Numbered from the stretch's first letter, positions 1 through 10,653 are shown. The stretch is 14,082 nt of DNA from Pseudobutyrivibrio sp. (GCA_024691465.1 JAILNO010000216.1:1-14082); one strand, 5' to 3'. A program made the numbers and translations. The notes: generated by a model from the letters alone, not told the origin.

Positions 1-38
1 CCTCATTATACATTTTTTGAAAAAAATATAAATTTTCA

Positions 39-68
39 TTGACTTCTACTTGACATTTCTGCTATAGT
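39..68 (+). promoter_or_regulatory. Sigma-A-type promoter for rpoBC
   Basis: A -35 TTGACT (39-44) and a -10 TATAGT (63-68) are separated by 18 bases, each one mismatch from consensus. Transcription would begin near 74-76, giving a leader of about 100 bases before rpoB. A TTGACA at 50-55 lies too close to the -10 (about 12 bases) to pair with it. Genes upstream of the window (rplJ-rplL in most bacteria) may also read through, so this may be a secondary promoter. Confidence 0.65.
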
Positions 69-77
69 ATACGTTGC

Positions 78-125
78 TTTATTGTCGAGTGGTATGCAAA
101 TTTTTAGATATTATTTGACAATAAA
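78..125 (+). promoter_or_regulatory. Long hairpin in the rpoB leader
   Basis: Bases 78-95 can pair without interruption with 108-125 (18 pairs, four of them G-U), around a 12-base loop at 96-107. The outer nine bases, TTTATTGTC and GACAATAAA, are an exact inverted repeat. No T-run follows, so it is not an intrinsic terminator. It would start only a few bases from the predicted 5' end of the transcript. Possible roles, by inference, are protection of the 5' end, double-strand-specific processing of read-through RNA from upstream, or translational control. Confidence 0.6.
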
Positions 126-174
126 TTGATTAAAAAGCTGTAACTGTAGGTTGTTTACGAGAGGTGGAACGTAA

Positions 175-3100
175 ATGGATGAACATATTATGCGTCCCGT
201 AAAATCAGGAAAGGGCATGCGAATGAGTTTCGCACGTCATAAAGAAGTTCTTGAAATGCCTAACTTTATTGAGGTCCAGAAAGAATCATACGAATGGTTC
301 CTCAAAGAAGGCTTAAAAGAAGCTTTTGATGACATTAACCCTATCACTGATCATAGCGGACATCTTAGTCTTGAATTTACTGACTTTAAACTTTGCACTG
401 ATGAAATTAAATACACAATTCCTGAGTGCAAGGCATGTGATGCCACCTATGCCGCACCTTTGAAGGTAAAGGTAAGACTTTATAACAGAGACACAGATGA
501 GATTAATGAGCAGGAAATCTTCATGGGAGATCTTCCTATCATGACTGCTACTGGCACATTCGTTATCAATGGTGCTGAACGAGTTATCGTCAGCCAGCTA
601 GTGCGCTCACCTGGTATTTATTATGGAATCGACCATGATAAGATCGGCAAGGAGCTTTATTCATGTACAGTAATTCCTAATAGAGGAGCTTGGCTTGAGT
701 ATGAAACTGACTCAAACGACATCTTCTATGTAAAGGTTGACCGTACTAGAAAGTCACCAATTACTGTATTTTTGCGTGCAATGGGTCTTGGTACAAACCA
801 GGAAATCATCGACGTATTTGGCGAGGAGCCAAAACTTCTTGCATCATTTGCAAAGGATCCAACTATCACTGAGAAGAGCCCAAATGGTTCTTATGAAGGT
901 GGTCTACTTGAGCTATACAGAAAAATTAGACCAGGTGAACCTCTTAACGTAGATAGTGCGGAATCACTTATCAATGCAATGCTTTTCGACCCTAGAAGAT
1001 ATGATCTTGCTAAGGTTGGTAGATATAAATTTAATAAGAAGCTTTCATTCTGGAGCAGACTTGCTGGACAGAAATTGTCTGAAGATGTAGTCAACCCAGA
1101 AACAGGCGAAATTCTTGCAGAAGCAGGTACAACACTTACTAGGGAAAGTGCATCTATGATTCAGGATGCAGCTGTTCCTTTTGTTTGGGTACAGACAGAA
1201 GAGAGAAATGTAAAAGTTCTTTCTAATATGATGGTTAACCTTTCTAAGTATGTTGACTGCGACTACAAGGAGCTTGGAATCACAGAACCTCTTGTATATT
1301 ATCCAGTTCTTAAAGAAATTCTCGATAGAGGACTTGAGAGAGAAGATCTCCTTTATGAACTTGAGCGTAATGCACATGACCTCGTTCCAAAACATATTAC
1401 AAAAGAAGATATCTTTGCTACTGTTAACTACCTTCTTCACCTTGAGTGGGGCGTAGGCCAGAAGGATGATATCGACCACCTTGGAAACCGTCGTATTCGT
1501 GCTGTAGGTGAATTGCTACAGAACCAGGACAGAATTGGTCTTTCAAGAATGGAGAGAGTTGTTAGAGAAAGAATGACAACTCAGGATATTGAAGGTGTTG
1601 CAAACGCTACAAAGAACCTTATTAATATCAAACCTGTAACTGCAGCTGTTAAAGAATTCTTCGGATCTTCACAGCTATCACAGTTCATGGACCAGAACAA
1701 CCCACTTGGTGAGTTGACACATAAGAGACGTCTATCTGCCCTTGGACCTGGTGGTCTTTCAAGAGACCGTGCCGGATTCGAAGTTCGAGACGTTCACTAT
1801 ACACATTATGGACGTATGTGCCCTATCGAGACACCTGAAGGACCTAACATCGGTCTGATCAACTCTTTGGCTTCATACGCAAGAATTAATGAATATGGAT
1901 TTATCGAAGCACCTTACCGTGTAATCGATAGATCTGATCCTAAGAACCCTCGTGTAACTGATGAAACAGTTTACATGACTGCTGATGAGGAAGATGATTA
2001 CCACGTAGCTCAGGCTTCAGCTAAGCTTGATGAGAATGGATACTTTGTACACGATTCAGTATCTGGTCGATTCAGAGAAGAAACATCTGCATACGACAAG
2101 ACTATGTTCGAGTACATGGACGTATCTCCTAGAATGGTATTCTCAGTTGCTACAGCCCTCATTCCATTCCTTCAGAACGATGATGCGAACCGTGCGCTAA
2201 TGGGATCTAACATGCAGCGTCAGGCCGTACCTCTTCTTTCTACAGAACCACCAGTAATCGGTACAGGTATGGAACCTAAGACTGCTGTCGATTCAGGAGT
2301 TACAGTAGTTGCTAAGAGAGCTGGTATTGTAGAGAGAGCTGAATCTAACTTTATTGCTATTAAGACAGATGACGGTGAGAAAGACGAGTATGTACTTCAG
2401 AAGTTCATGCGTTCTAACCAGTCAAACTGTTACAACCAGAGACCAATCGTATTCAAGGGTGACCACGTTGAAGCTGGCGAAGTAATCGCTGATGGTCCTT
2501 CAACATCAGGTGGTGAGCTTGCCCTTGGTAAGAACCCTCTAATCGGATTCATCGAGTGGGAAGGTTATAACTACGAGGATGCCGTACTTCTTTCAGAAAG
2601 ACTTGTTAGAGATGATGTTTACACATCTATCCATATGGAAGAGTTCGAGACAGATGCTCGTGATACAAAGCTTGGACCAGAAGAAATTACTAGAGATGTA
2701 CCTGGCGTTGGACCAGAAGCTCTTAAGAACTTGGATGAGAGCGGTGTTATCCGTATCGGTGCTGAAGTTCGTTCTGGTGATATCCTCGTTGGGAAGGTTA
2801 CTCCAAAGGGAGAAACAGAACTTACTCCAGAAGAGAGACTTCTTCGTGCTATCTTCGGTGAGAAGGCTAGAGAAGTAAGAGATACATCACTTAAGGTACC
2901 TCATGGTGAATATGGTATCGTTGTAGATGCAAAAGTATTTACAAGAGAAAACGGCGATGAGCTTCCACCAGGAGTAAATAAATCAGTTCGTATTTACATC
3001 GCACAGAGAAGAAAAATCTCTGTAGGTGATAAGATGGCCGGACGTCATGGTAACAAGGGTGTCGTTTCTAGAGTACTTCCTGTAGAAGACATGCCATTCC

Positions 3101-4062
3101 TTCCAAACGGAAGACCACTTGACATCTGTCTAAACCCTCTAGGTGTACCTTCTCGAATGAATATCGGACAGGTCCTAGAGATTCACTTCTCACTTGCAGC
3201 TAGAGTACTTGGTTTCAACATTGAAACTCCTGTATTCGACGGTGCAAACGAGGAAGATATCGGAAACCTTCTTGAAATGGCTAACGATTACGTTAACACT
3301 TCATGGGAAGATTTCGAGAAAAAATATAAAGATGTTGTTAATGCTGAAGTTCTTCAGTATCTCTATGACAATAGAGACCATAGAAAACTTTGGGCTGGTG
3401 TTGATATCGGCCGTGATGGTAAGGTTCAGCTTCGTGATGGACGTACTGGTGAGAAATTCTTCGGTAGAACAACAGTCGGACACATGCATTATTTGAAACT
3501 TCATCACTTGGTTGACGATAAGATCCATGCTCGTTCAACTGGTCCTTACTCACTTGTAACTCAGCAGCCACTTGGTGGTAAAGCTCAGTTCGGTGGACAG
3601 AGATTCGGAGAGATGGAAGTTTGGGCTCTTGAGGCTTATGGTGCTGCTTATACACTTCAGGAAATCCTTACTGTTAAGTCTGATGACGTAGTAGGACGTG
3701 TTAAGACATACGAAGCTATCATCAAGGGCGAAAATATCCCTAAGGCAGGAATCCCTGAATCATTCAAGGTACTCCTTAAGGAACTTCAGGCACTTGCTCT
3801 CGACATCACTCTTCTCGATGATGATGGAAACGAAGTAAGAATGAAGGACACATCAGAGTACGATAAGACAGACTTGAACTCTGTACTTAGAGATGATAAG
3901 AATTACGCTTTCGAAAGTAATGAATCATTTGCAAATGCTGGATTTACTCAGAAAGAATTTGATTCAGAAACAGGTGAACTGGTAGATGCAGAGCCAGAAG
4001 CTGAAGATTTAGACAGCGAAGAATTTGCATACCAGGGCGCAGATGACATGGACGAGGAGTAA
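175..4062 (+). CDS. rpoB: DNA-directed RNA polymerase subunit beta
   Basis: This is the beta subunit of RNA polymerase, 1295 residues, which forms the catalytic core with beta'. The ATG at 175 follows a ribosome-binding site GAGGTGG (161-167). The rifampicin pocket spans about 496-524, with the usual sensitive-type residues Q503, D506, H516 and S521 (E. coli Q513, D516, H526, S531). The active-site region shows GYNYEDAV with E801 and D802, then [12 protein letters not shown] with K953 and K961. The conserved C-terminal block with [15 protein letters not shown] begins near 1134. Between about 293 and 407 lies extra sequence containing [14 protein letters not shown], resembling the insertion in Firmicute beta subunits. 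The last 70 or so residues form an acidic tail. rpoC begins 18 bases downstream. No frameshift or missing key residue is seen. Confidence 0.99.
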   Translation: MDEHIMRPVKSGKGMRMSFARHKEVLEMPNFIEVQKESYEWFLKEGLKEAFDDINPITDHSGHLSLEFTDFKLCTDEIKYTIPECKACDATYAAPLKVKVRLYNRDTDEINEQEIFMGDLPIMTATGTFVINGAERVIVSQLVRSPGIYYGIDHDKIGKELYSCTVIPNRGAWLEYETDSNDIFYVKVDRTRKSPITVFLRAMGLGTNQEIIDVFGEEPKLLASFAKDPTITEKSPNGSYEGGLLELYRKIRPGEPLNVDSAESLINAMLFDPRRYDLAKVGRYKFNKKLSFWSRLAGQKLSEDVVNPETGEILAEAGTTLTRESASMIQDAAVPFVWVQTEERNVKVLSNMMVNLSKYVDCDYKELGITEPLVYYPVLKEILDRGLEREDLLYELERNAHDLVPKHITKEDIFATVNYLLHLEWGVGQKDDIDHLGNRRIRAVGELLQNQDRIGLSRMERVVRERMTTQDIEGVANATKNLINIKPVTAAVKEFFGSSQLSQFMDQNNPLGELTHKRRLSALGPGGLSRDRAGFEVRDVHYTHYGRMCPIETPEGPNIGLINSLASYARINEYGFIEAPYRVIDRSDPKNPRVTDETVYMTADEEDDYHVAQASAKLDENGYFVHDSVSGRFREETSAYDKTMFEYMDVSPRMVFSVATALIPFLQNDDANRALMGSNMQRQAVPLLSTEPPVIGTGMEPKTAVDSGVTVVAKRAGIVERAESNFIAIKTDDGEKDEYVLQKFMRSNQSNCYNQRPIVFKGDHVEAGEVIADGPSTSGGELALGKNPLIGFIEWEGYNYEDAVLLSERLVRDDVYTSIHMEEFETDARDTKLGPEEITRDVPGVGPEALKNLDESGVIRIGAEVRSGDILVGKVTPKGETELTPEERLLRAIFGEKAREVRDTSLKVPHGEYGIVVDAKVFTRENGDELPPGVNKSVRIYIAQRRKISVGDKMAGRHGNKGVVSRVLPVEDMPFLPNGRPLDICLNPLGVPSRMNIGQVLEIHFSLAARVLGFNIETPVFDGANEEDIGNLLEMANDYVNTSWEDFEKKYKDVVNAEVLQYLYDNRDHRKLWAGVDIGRDGKVQLRDGRTGEKFFGRTTVGHMHYLKLHHLVDDKIHARSTGPYSLVTQQPLGGKAQFGGQRFGEMEVWALEAYGAAYTLQEILTVKSDDVVGRVKTYEAIIKGENIPKAGIPESFKVLLKELQALALDITLLDDDGNEVRMKDTSEYDKTDLNSVLRDDKNYAFESNESFANAGFTQKEFDSETGELVDAEPEAEDLDSEEFAYQGADDMDEE

Positions 4063-4080
4063 CAGAAGGGAGTTCTATCA

Positions 4081-7000
4081 ATGCCAGATAGAAATAACAA
4101 TGAAGTGAACGACGGAGTGTCATTTGATAGCATTAGAATCGGCCTTGCTTCTCCAGAGAAGATCAGAGAATGGTCTCGTGGAGAGGTAAAGAAGCCTGAG
4201 ACTATCAACTACAGAACACTTAAACCTGAAAAAGACGGTTTGTTCTGTGAGAGAATCTTTGGACCAACTAAAGATTGGGAATGTCACTGCGGAAAATACA
4301 AGAAAATCAGATATAAGGGTGTTGTCTGTGATCGATGTGGCGTAGAAGTTACAAAAGCTTCTGTACGTCGTGAGCGTATGGGTCACATCGAGCTTGCAGC
4401 TCCTGTATCTCATATTTGGTACTTTAAGGGAATTCCTTCAAGAATGGGACTCATTCTTGATATTTCCCCTAGAATACTTGAGAGAGTACTTTACTTTGCA
4501 TCATACATCGTATTGGACCCAGGTGAAACTCAGCTTACATATAAGCAGATTCTATCTGAGGCTGAATACGCTGATGCTGTAGAGCAGTACGGATATGGTT
4601 CATTCCGTGCCGGTATGGGTGCAGAATCAATCAAAGAACTTCTCGAGGCTATTGACCTCGACAAAGACGCTGAAGAACTTAGAGCAGAGCTCAAAGATGC
4701 CAGCGGACAGAAGAAGGCTAGAATCATCAAGAGACTTGATGTAATCGAAGCTTTCAGACAGTCTGGTAACAAGCCTGAGTGGATGATTATGACTGTAGTA
4801 CCAGTTATTCCACCAGATCTTCGTCCTATGGTTCAGCTTGATGGTGGTAGATTTGCTACTTCTGATTTGAACGATCTTTATAGAAGAATCATCAACAGAA
4901 ATAACCGTCTCCGTCGTCTTCTTGAACTCAAGGCACCAGATATCATTATCAGAAACGAAAAGCGTATGCTTCAGGAAGCAGTAGATGCGCTTATCGATAA
5001 CGGTCGTCGTGGAAGACCTGTTACAGGACCAGGAAACAGACCACTTAAGTCTCTTTCTGACCTCCTTAAGGGTAAGTCAGGACGTTTCCGTCAGAACCTT
5101 CTTGGTAAGCGAGTTGACTATTCAGGACGTTCTGTTATCGTCGTAGGACCAGATCTTAAAATCTTCCAGTGCGGTCTTCCTAAGGAAATGGCACTAGAAC
5201 TTTTCAAGCCTTTCGTAATGAAAGAATTGGTTCAGAACGGAACAGCTCACAATATCAAGAGTGCTAAGAAGATGGTAGAACGTGTTGAACCAGAAGTTTG
5301 GGACGTTCTTGAAGATGTAATCAAGGGTCACCCTGTAATGCTTAACAGAGCCCCTACACTTCATAGACTAGGTATTCAGGCATTCGAGCCAATCCTAGTA
5401 GAAGGTAAAGCTATCCGTCTTCACCCAATGGTATGTATGGCTTACAACGCCGATTTCGACGGTGATCAGATGGCTGCGCATTTGCCACTTACACAGGAAG
5501 CACAGGCAGAATGTAGATTCATGCTACTTTCACCTAACAACATCCTTAAGCCATCAGACGGTGGTGTAGTATCAGTTCCTGCACAGGATATGGTACTGGG
5601 TATTTACTATTTAACTCAGCAGAGAGATGGTGAACCTGGTGAAGGAAAAGCTTTCAAAGATATTAACGAAGCTATTATGGCTTACTACAACCATATAATT
5701 ACACTTCAGTCAAAGATCAAGGTAAGAGTTGAAAAGACTATGCCAGATGGAACTGTAAAGAGCGGTATCATCGATACATCTCTTGGACGTATGATCTTCA
5801 ATGAAGTAATTCCTCAGGATTTGGGCTATGTAGATAGATCAATCCCAGGAAATGAATTCAAGCTTGAAGTTGACTTCCTCGTAAAGAAGAAGAACATCAA
5901 GAAGATTCTTGAGGATGTTATTCATCTTCACGGTGCAACTAAGACAGCTGAAGTTATCGATGCTGTAAAGGCAATCGGTTACAAGTATTCAACACTTTCT
6001 GCTATCACAGTATCTGTCTCAGACATGACAGTGCCACCTCAGAAGCCACAGCTTATTGAGCAGGCTGAAGAAAAGGTTGCTTTGATTGCTAAGAAGTACA
6101 AGAGAGGTCTTCTTACAGAAGAAGGACGTTATAAGGAAGTTGTTGAAACATGGAAGAACACTGATGAGCAGCTTACTAGAGACCTGCTCGATGGTTTGGA
6201 TCAGTACAATAACGTATTTATGATGGCTGATTCTGGAGCCCGTGGTTCTGATAAGCAGATCAAACAGCTTGCAGGTATGCGAGGATTGATGGCCGATACA
6301 TCAGGACGTACTATCGAGCTTCCTATCAAGTCAAACTTCCGAGAAGGTCTTGACGTACTCGAGTACTTCATGTCAGCTCATGGTGCTCGTAAGGGACTTT
6401 CAGATACAGCGCTTAGAACAGCCGATTCAGGATACCTTACAAGACGACTTGTAGACGTATCACAGGAAATGATTATTAGAACTAACGACTGTGTTGAAGG
6501 TTCTGATGAAATTCCAGGAGAATACATCACAGCTATCCAGGATGGCGACGATGTAATCGAAACTCTTGAAGAGAGAATCACTGGAAGATATACATGTGAA
6601 GATATCGTAGATGCTAAGGGCAATGTAATTGTTGCTAAGAACCATATGATTACACGTATGCGTGCTGCACGTGTAGTTAACGAAGGTGTTGATCCTGAGA
6701 CAGGAAAGGCAATCGAAAAGGTTAAGATTAGAACAATCCTTACATGTCGTAGCAAAGATGGCGTTTGTGCTAAGTGTTACGGTATGAACCTTGCAACTGG
6801 TATGCCAGTTCAGGTAGGTGAGGCTATCGGTATCATCGCTGCTCAGTCAATCGGTGAGCCTGGTACACAGCTTACTATGAGAACATTCCATACTGGTGGT
6901 GTTGCCGGATCTGATATCACACAGGGTCTTCCTCGAGTAGAAGAGTTGTTTGAAGCAAGACGTCCTAAGGGACTTGCAATCATCACAGAAATTCCTGGTA

Positions 7001-7770
7001 AGGTTGAGATCAAAGAGACTAAGAAGAAGAGAGAAATTGTTATTACAAACCCAGCTACAGCTGAGTCTAAGACATACCTCATTCCTTACGGTTCTCATAT
7101 CAAGGTTGCTGATGGTGCAATGCTTGAAGCTGGTGATACACTTACAGAAGGTTCAGTATATCCACAGGATATCCTTAAGATTAAGGGTGTTATTGCTGTT
7201 CAGGATTACCTCCTTCAGGAAGTTCTCCGTGTATACCGTCTCCAGGGTGTAGAAATCAACGATAAGCATATCGAAGTTATCGTACGTCAGATGCTCAAGC
7301 GTGTACGTATCGAAAAAGAAGGAGACACAGGTCTACTTCCAGGACAGCTTATCGACAAGCTTGAACTTGAAGAAATCAATAACAAGCTCGTTAGCGAAGG
7401 CAAAGAGCCTGCTACTGCAGCTCAGGAACTTCTCGGAATCACAAAGGCATCACTTGCTACAGATTCCTTCCTATCAGCAGCATCATTCCAGGAAACTACA
7501 AAGGTTCTTACAGATGCAGCTATCAAGGGAAAGGTAGATCCACTTGTTGGTCTAAAGGAAAATGTAATCATCGGTCAGCTCATCCCTGCTGGTACAGGTA
7601 TGAAGATGTATCGTAAGACAAACCTTTCTACAGATTACAACGAAGAGCTCAGAAAGAAAGCTATCGAAGCTGAAAGAAGAGCAGCTGAAAAGGCTAGAGA
7701 AGAAGAAGCTAAGGCTAAAACTTCAAACTCAAAATCTTCTGAAAAGAAAGAAGAAGTTACAGCTGAGTAA
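4081..7770 (+). CDS. rpoC: DNA-directed RNA polymerase subunit beta'
   Basis: This is the largest catalytic subunit of RNA polymerase, 1229 residues. The ATG at 4081 follows AAGGGAG (4066-4072), and the gene is co-transcribed with rpoB. The N-terminal zinc site uses C68, C70, C83 and C86. The magnesium-binding motif NADFDGD is at 456-462 (D458, D460, D462). The bridge helix lies at about 766-797 ([20 protein letters not shown]). The second zinc site uses C804, C889, C896 and C899. The trigger loop around [16 protein letters not shown] (925-940) includes M933 and H937. The C-terminus, from about residue 1195, is a charged tail rich in K, E and A. The gene ends with TAA just before a strong terminator, so the rpoBC transcript is expected to stop before the serine dehydratase genes. 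Confidence 0.99.
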   Translation: MPDRNNNEVNDGVSFDSIRIGLASPEKIREWSRGEVKKPETINYRTLKPEKDGLFCERIFGPTKDWECHCGKYKKIRYKGVVCDRCGVEVTKASVRRERMGHIELAAPVSHIWYFKGIPSRMGLILDISPRILERVLYFASYIVLDPGETQLTYKQILSEAEYADAVEQYGYGSFRAGMGAESIKELLEAIDLDKDAEELRAELKDASGQKKARIIKRLDVIEAFRQSGNKPEWMIMTVVPVIPPDLRPMVQLDGGRFATSDLNDLYRRIINRNNRLRRLLELKAPDIIIRNEKRMLQEAVDALIDNGRRGRPVTGPGNRPLKSLSDLLKGKSGRFRQNLLGKRVDYSGRSVIVVGPDLKIFQCGLPKEMALELFKPFVMKELVQNGTAHNIKSAKKMVERVEPEVWDVLEDVIKGHPVMLNRAPTLHRLGIQAFEPILVEGKAIRLHPMVCMAYNADFDGDQMAAHLPLTQEAQAECRFMLLSPNNILKPSDGGVVSVPAQDMVLGIYYLTQQRDGEPGEGKAFKDINEAIMAYYNHIITLQSKIKVRVEKTMPDGTVKSGIIDTSLGRMIFNEVIPQDLGYVDRSIPGNEFKLEVDFLVKKKNIKKILEDVIHLHGATKTAEVIDAVKAIGYKYSTLSAITVSVSDMTVPPQKPQLIEQAEEKVALIAKKYKRGLLTEEGRYKEVVETWKNTDEQLTRDLLDGLDQYNNVFMMADSGARGSDKQIKQLAGMRGLMADTSGRTIELPIKSNFREGLDVLEYFMSAHGARKGLSDTALRTADSGYLTRRLVDVSQEMIIRTNDCVEGSDEIPGEYITAIQDGDDVIETLEERITGRYTCEDIVDAKGNVIVAKNHMITRMRAARVVNEGVDPETGKAIEKVKIRTILTCRSKDGVCAKCYGMNLATGMPVQVGEAIGIIAAQSIGEPGTQLTMRTFHTGGVAGSDITQGLPRVEELFEARRPKGLAIITEIPGKVEIKETKKKREIVITNPATAESKTYLIPYGSHIKVADGAMLEAGDTLTEGSVYPQDILKIKGVIAVQDYLLQEVLRVYRLQGVEINDKHIEVIVRQMLKRVRIEKEGDTGLLPGQLIDKLELEEINNKLVSEGKEPATAAQELLGITKASLATDSFLSAASFQETTKVLTDAAIKGKVDPLVGLKENVIIGQLIPAGTGMKMYRKTNLSTDYNEELRKKAIEAERRAAEKAREEEAKAKTSNSKSSEKKEEVTAE

Positions 7771-7784
7771 TCTTAAATAAAAAT

Positions 7785-7819
7785 AATACCTCCAAGAGAA
7801 ATCTTGGAGGTATTTTTTT
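7785..7819 (+). terminator. Intrinsic terminator of rpoBC
   Basis: A perfect 13-bp stem (7785-7797 with 7802-7814) closes on a GAAA tetraloop (7798-7801) and runs into seven T (7813-7819). It begins 15 bases after the rpoC stop codon. Read on the reverse strand, the hairpin is followed by ATTTTTATTT, so it may also serve as a backup terminator for the opposing sda operon. Confidence 0.93.
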
Positions 7820-7823
7820 ATGG

Positions 7824-7860
7824 AAAAAAGGACGACCAAAGAAATTACTTTGGTCGTCCT
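7824..7860 (-). terminator. Intrinsic terminator of the sdaAB-sdaAA operon
   Basis: A perfect 13-bp stem (7829-7841 with 7848-7860) has a six-base loop. On the reverse strand it is followed by a run of six T (7829-7824); on the forward strand no T-run follows. It lies 18 bases beyond the sdaAA stop codon and so is oriented to end the sda transcript. Confidence 0.9.
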
Positions 7861-7878
7861 ATGTAGTTCTAAATAGAA

Positions 7879-8760
7879 TTATTTGAGAGGCGTCTGTCCT
7901 AAAACTTTATGTCTTATCTTCACACCAGTATTAGTTCCAGCAAGTCCACCGATACCAGTTTCTCTAATATCAGCACTCATTGAATGTCCGATATTTCTCA
8001 TAGCATCGAAAACTTCGTCGGCAGGAATCTTTGATTTTATACCGCATAGACTCATGTCAGCGGATGAAACTGCATTGATTGCACCTATGACATTTCTTTT
8101 TACGCAAGGAACTTCAACAAGCCCTGCAACAGGATCACAAGCTAGGCCGAGAAGCCCTTTAAGTGCAAGAGCAGAAGCATGAGAAACCTGAGTTGGTGAA
8201 CCTCCTTTTATAAAACAAAGTGCTCCGGCGGCCATGGCAGAAGCTGAACCAATCTCGGCCTGACAGCCACCTTCAGCTCCGGAAAGAGTAGCACGACTTG
8301 CAATAACACCGCCGATACCGGCAACTACGTAAAGAGCTTCAATCATTTTGTCGTCACTTAGATTCATCTCTTCTTGAATAGTAAGAAGCACAGCAGGAAC
8401 GACACCGCATGAACCTGCAGTAGGTGCGGCAACAATAGTTTTCATGCATGCATTACAGGATGCGACACGAAGAGCTCTCTCCATGATTCGACCAAGAAAA
8501 TCACCAATCATAAGTTTGTTCTCTTTTCTGGCCTCTCCTACTAGAGATGCTTCAGGACCGATAAGCCCACTTCTGGACATCATAGTTTTATCATATGAAA
8601 GATCACTATCTTTCATTGCCTGGAAAAAAGTAGCCATCTTTTCATAAGATGCCTCTTCAGATATACCTGCTTCTTTGCAATCTTCTTTCTGAATAACCTT
8701 CCACATAGGAAGGGAAAGAGTATTGCAGTCGTTTATAATCTGTTCAATTGAATTATACAT
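7879..8760 (-). CDS. sdaAA: L-serine dehydratase, iron-sulfur-dependent, alpha chain
   Basis: This is the alpha chain of the two-subunit, oxygen-sensitive L-serine dehydratase, which converts L-serine to pyruvate and ammonia in the cytoplasm using a [4Fe-4S] cluster instead of pyridoxal phosphate. The protein is 293 residues, a usual length. C166 (in EGGCQAEIGSA), C208 (LACDP) and C219 (EVPCV) match the spacing (42 and 11) of the three cluster cysteines I recall from the Legionella enzyme. The block APTAGSCG is at 112-119 and the C-terminal GIGGLAGTNTG is near 269-279. I chose the ATG at 8760 because it has AGAAAGG eight bases upstream and leaves a 13-base gap after sdaAB. The frame stays open to an earlier ATG at 8799, but that would overlap sdaAB. 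It is the last gene of its operon. Confidence 0.95.
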   Translation of the reverse strand: MYNSIEQIINDCNTLSLPMWKVIQKEDCKEAGISEEASYEKMATFFQAMKDSDLSYDKTMMSRSGLIGPEASLVGEARKENKLMIGDFLGRIMERALRVASCNACMKTIVAAPTAGSCGVVPAVLLTIQEEMNLSDDKMIEALYVVAGIGGVIASRATLSGAEGGCQAEIGSASAMAAGALCFIKGGSPTQVSHASALALKGLLGLACDPVAGLVEVPCVKRNVIGAINAVSSADMSLCGIKSKIPADEVFDAMRNIGHSMSADIRETGIGGLAGTNTGVKIRHKVLGQTPLK

Positions 8761-8768
8761 TCTTACGA

Positions 8769-8775
8769 CCTTTCT
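8769..8775 (-). promoter_or_regulatory. Ribosome-binding site that decides the sdaAA start
   Basis: AGAAAGG on the reverse strand lies eight bases before the ATG at 8760. It overlaps the stop codon of sdaAB (8776-8774), suggesting the two chains are translated in a coupled way and made in similar amounts. No comparable site precedes the alternative ATG at 8799. Confidence 0.75.
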
Positions 8776-9436
8776 ATAATGGAGAGTAGTATGTGACATT
8801 TAGAATTCCGTCGAGAGTTCTAAGTTTCTCGACAGATTTTGGATAAACCTCTTCGTCACATTCAATAATCATAACGGCGCTCTTTCCTCTACCGTTTCTA
8901 TGAAGAGAAAGAGTTGCGATATTGATTTCTACCTTATGTAAGAAAGCTGAAACATTGGCAACACAGCCTGGCTGATCTGTGTTTGTAATGATCAGTGTTG
9001 GATATTCACCTGTGAAGTCAACTTTCATACCATTTATAGAATTGACCATAATACGACCTGCACCGATACTTGAAGAAACTACTTCGGTAGTTTCGCCAGC
9101 ATCATTTGTGAGAATCATTCTTACAGAGTTCGGGTGAGCTTTTTCCCCGAGGTCAATGGTTTCAAAAGTAAAGTCTAGTCCCATTTCTTTTGCAAGTTCA
9201 AAAGATGATGGAATTCTAGAATCTGAAACATCTAGATTTAGAAGTCCAGCAACTAATGCCTTATCTGTTCCGTGCCCTTTTCCTGAAAGTGCGAAAGATC
9301 CGTGTAACTGGATAATAGCCTTTTTTACACTATCACCAGCAAGTTTTCTGGCAACCAATCCGATTCTGCAAGCTCCGGCAGTATGAGAACTGGATGGACC
9401 GACCATAATAGGTCCTACGATATCAAATAAATTCAT
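8774..9436 (-). CDS. sdaAB: L-serine dehydratase, iron-sulfur-dependent, beta chain
   Basis: This is the beta chain of the iron-sulfur L-serine dehydratase, 220 residues, and the partner of the alpha chain encoded just downstream. The N-terminal signature GPSSSHTAG is at 13-21, followed by the beta-chain domain with HGSFALSGKGHGTDKA (45-60). The C-terminal part from about 147 (TLIITNTDQPGCVANV) to the end looks like an ACT domain, a small fold that in many amino-acid enzymes binds regulatory ligands. The ATG at 9436 has AAGGA (9447-9443) six bases upstream. This is the first gene of a two-gene reverse-strand operon that starts in the region shared with rpsL. The product acts in serine catabolism and has no known direct link to transcription or translation. 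Confidence 0.95.
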   Translation of the reverse strand: MNLFDIVGPIMVGPSSSHTAGACRIGLVARKLAGDSVKKAIIQLHGSFALSGKGHGTDKALVAGLLNLDVSDSRIPSSFELAKEMGLDFTFETIDLGEKAHPNSVRMILTNDAGETTEVVSSSIGAGRIMVNSINGMKVDFTGEYPTLIITNTDQPGCVANVSAFLHKVEINIATLSLHRNGRGKSAVMIIECDEEVYPKSVEKLRTLDGILNVTYYSPL

Positions 9437-9477
9437 ATTTTTTCCTTATATAAAAACAAAATCAGTAATTTCTTCAT

Positions 9478-9486
9478 ATAATAACA
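9478..9486 (-). promoter_or_regulatory. Possible extended -10 promoter for sdaAB-sdaAA
   Basis: Reading the reverse strand, TG-T-TATTAT occupies 9486-9478, an extended -10 element that would give a leader of about 35 bases. The only -35-like hexamer, TTGTTT (9509-9504), is 20 bases away, which is long. An alternative -10, TATAGT (9503-9498), lacks a good -35 at normal distance. Either choice places the sda promoter back to back with that of rpsL. The region is very AT-rich, so this call is weak. Confidence 0.3.
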
Positions 9487-9515
9487 CATAACAAAATACT
9501 ATAAAACAAAAAATC

Positions 9516-9544
9516 TTGACAAAGAAGAATTCTGAAATTATAAT
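9516..9544 (+). promoter_or_regulatory. Consensus sigma-A promoter for the rpsL-rpsG-fusA operon
   Basis: An exact TTGACA (9516-9521) and an exact TATAAT (9539-9544) are separated by 17 bases, the full vegetative consensus. Transcription should begin near 9551, leaving a leader of about 43 bases. The strength fits a ribosomal protein and elongation factor operon. Confidence 0.92.
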
Positions 9545-9550
9545 CATATA

Positions 9551-9568
9551 GCATGCCTATAAGTATGC
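9551..9568 (+). promoter_or_regulatory. Small hairpin at the predicted 5' end of the rpsL transcript
   Basis: GCATGC (9551-9556) can pair with GTATGC (9563-9568), six pairs with one G-U, around the loop CTATAA. The first base coincides with the expected transcription start. Such a short stem could protect the 5' end of the RNA, but it may be chance. Confidence 0.35.
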
Positions 9569-9593
9569 AAAAATAAGATTAGGAGGTGAAAAA

Positions 9594-10013
9594 ATGCCAA
9601 CATTCAACCAGTTAGTACGTAAGGGAAGAAAGACATCTGATAAGAAGTCTAAGTCTCCAGCTCTTCAGAGAGGTTTCAACTCACTTAAGAAGAGACCAAT
9701 CGAAACATCATCACCACAGAAGCGTGGTGTATGTACAGCTGTTAAGACTGCTACCCCTAAGAAGCCTAACTCAGCGCTTCGTAAGATCGCCAGAGTACGT
9801 CTTTCTAACGGAATCGAAGTAACAAGCTACATTCCTGGTGAAGGTCACAACCTTCAGGAGCATAGCGTTGTTCTAGTTCGTGGTGGAAGAGTAAAGGATC
9901 TTCCTGGTACTCGTTACCACATCGTTAGAGGAACACTTGATACAGCAGGTGTTGCCGACAGAAAACAGGCTCGTTCCAAGTACGGCGTCAAGAAGCCTAA
10001 AGCTTCTAAGTAA
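9594..10013 (+). CDS. rpsL: 30S ribosomal protein S12
   Basis: S12 sits at the decoding centre of the small ribosomal subunit and influences accuracy. The protein has 139 residues; compared with the E. coli protein it has about 14 extra residues in the N-terminal part (20-40), as is usual in Firmicutes. The ATG at 9594 follows a near-perfect AGGAGGTG (9581-9588). The conserved blocks are SPQKRGVCT (40-48), [11 protein letters not shown] (54-64) and [12 protein letters not shown] (98-109). K56 and K101, equivalent to E. coli K42 and K87, are unchanged, so no classical streptomycin-resistance change is present. D102 corresponds to the aspartate that is methylthiolated in E. coli. It is the first gene of the str-type operon; the L7Ae-family gene that precedes it in Bacillus is absent here. 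Confidence 0.98.
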   Translation: MPTFNQLVRKGRKTSDKKSKSPALQRGFNSLKKRPIETSSPQKRGVCTAVKTATPKKPNSALRKIARVRLSNGIEVTSYIPGEGHNLQEHSVVLVRGGRVKDLPGTRYHIVRGTLDTAGVADRKQARSKYGVKKPKASK

Positions 10014-10062
10014 TTTGGAAACACATTAAGACGCTAGTAGAGTAATTCACAATTTATGGTTA

Positions 10063-10632
<570 letters not shown>

Positions 10633-10638
10633 TTTACG

Positions 10639-10645
10639 AAGGAGG
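10639..10645 (+). promoter_or_regulatory. Ribosome-binding site that sets the TTG start of fusA
   Basis: AAGGAGG lies eight bases before the TTG at 10654. The next codons read [20 protein letters not shown], the usual EF-G N-terminus, and no ATG or GTG occurs in frame between the site and that sequence, so TTG must be the start. Confidence 0.9.
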
Positions 10646-10653
10646 AAACAATC

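Noticed and set aside
94..129. Short open frames in leaders: 94-129 (11 codons), 9565-9576 (3 codons), 12856-12882 (8 codons)
   Set aside because: None has a convincing ribosome-binding site, and none shows a regulatory codon run such as a leader peptide would have.
115..144. Second possible rpoB promoter with TTGACA at 115-120
   Set aside because: The hexamer is perfect, but the best -10 at normal spacing is TGTAAC, which is poor. The TTGACA is also part of the hairpin arm.
8761..8799. Earlier ATG for sdaAA at 8799
   Set aside because: It would overlap the end of sdaAB, adds residues not typical of the family and lacks a ribosome-binding site. The ATG at 8760 has AGAAAGG at the right distance.
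9451..9515. Direct repeat-like AAAACAAAA stretches in the sdaAB-rpsL gap
   Set aside because: Low-complexity A-rich sequence with no consistent spacing or operator-like symmetry.
9437..9593. Possible L7Ae-family ribosomal protein gene before rpsL, as in Bacillus
   Set aside because: The 157-base gap has no suitable open frame; only promoters and leader sequence are present.
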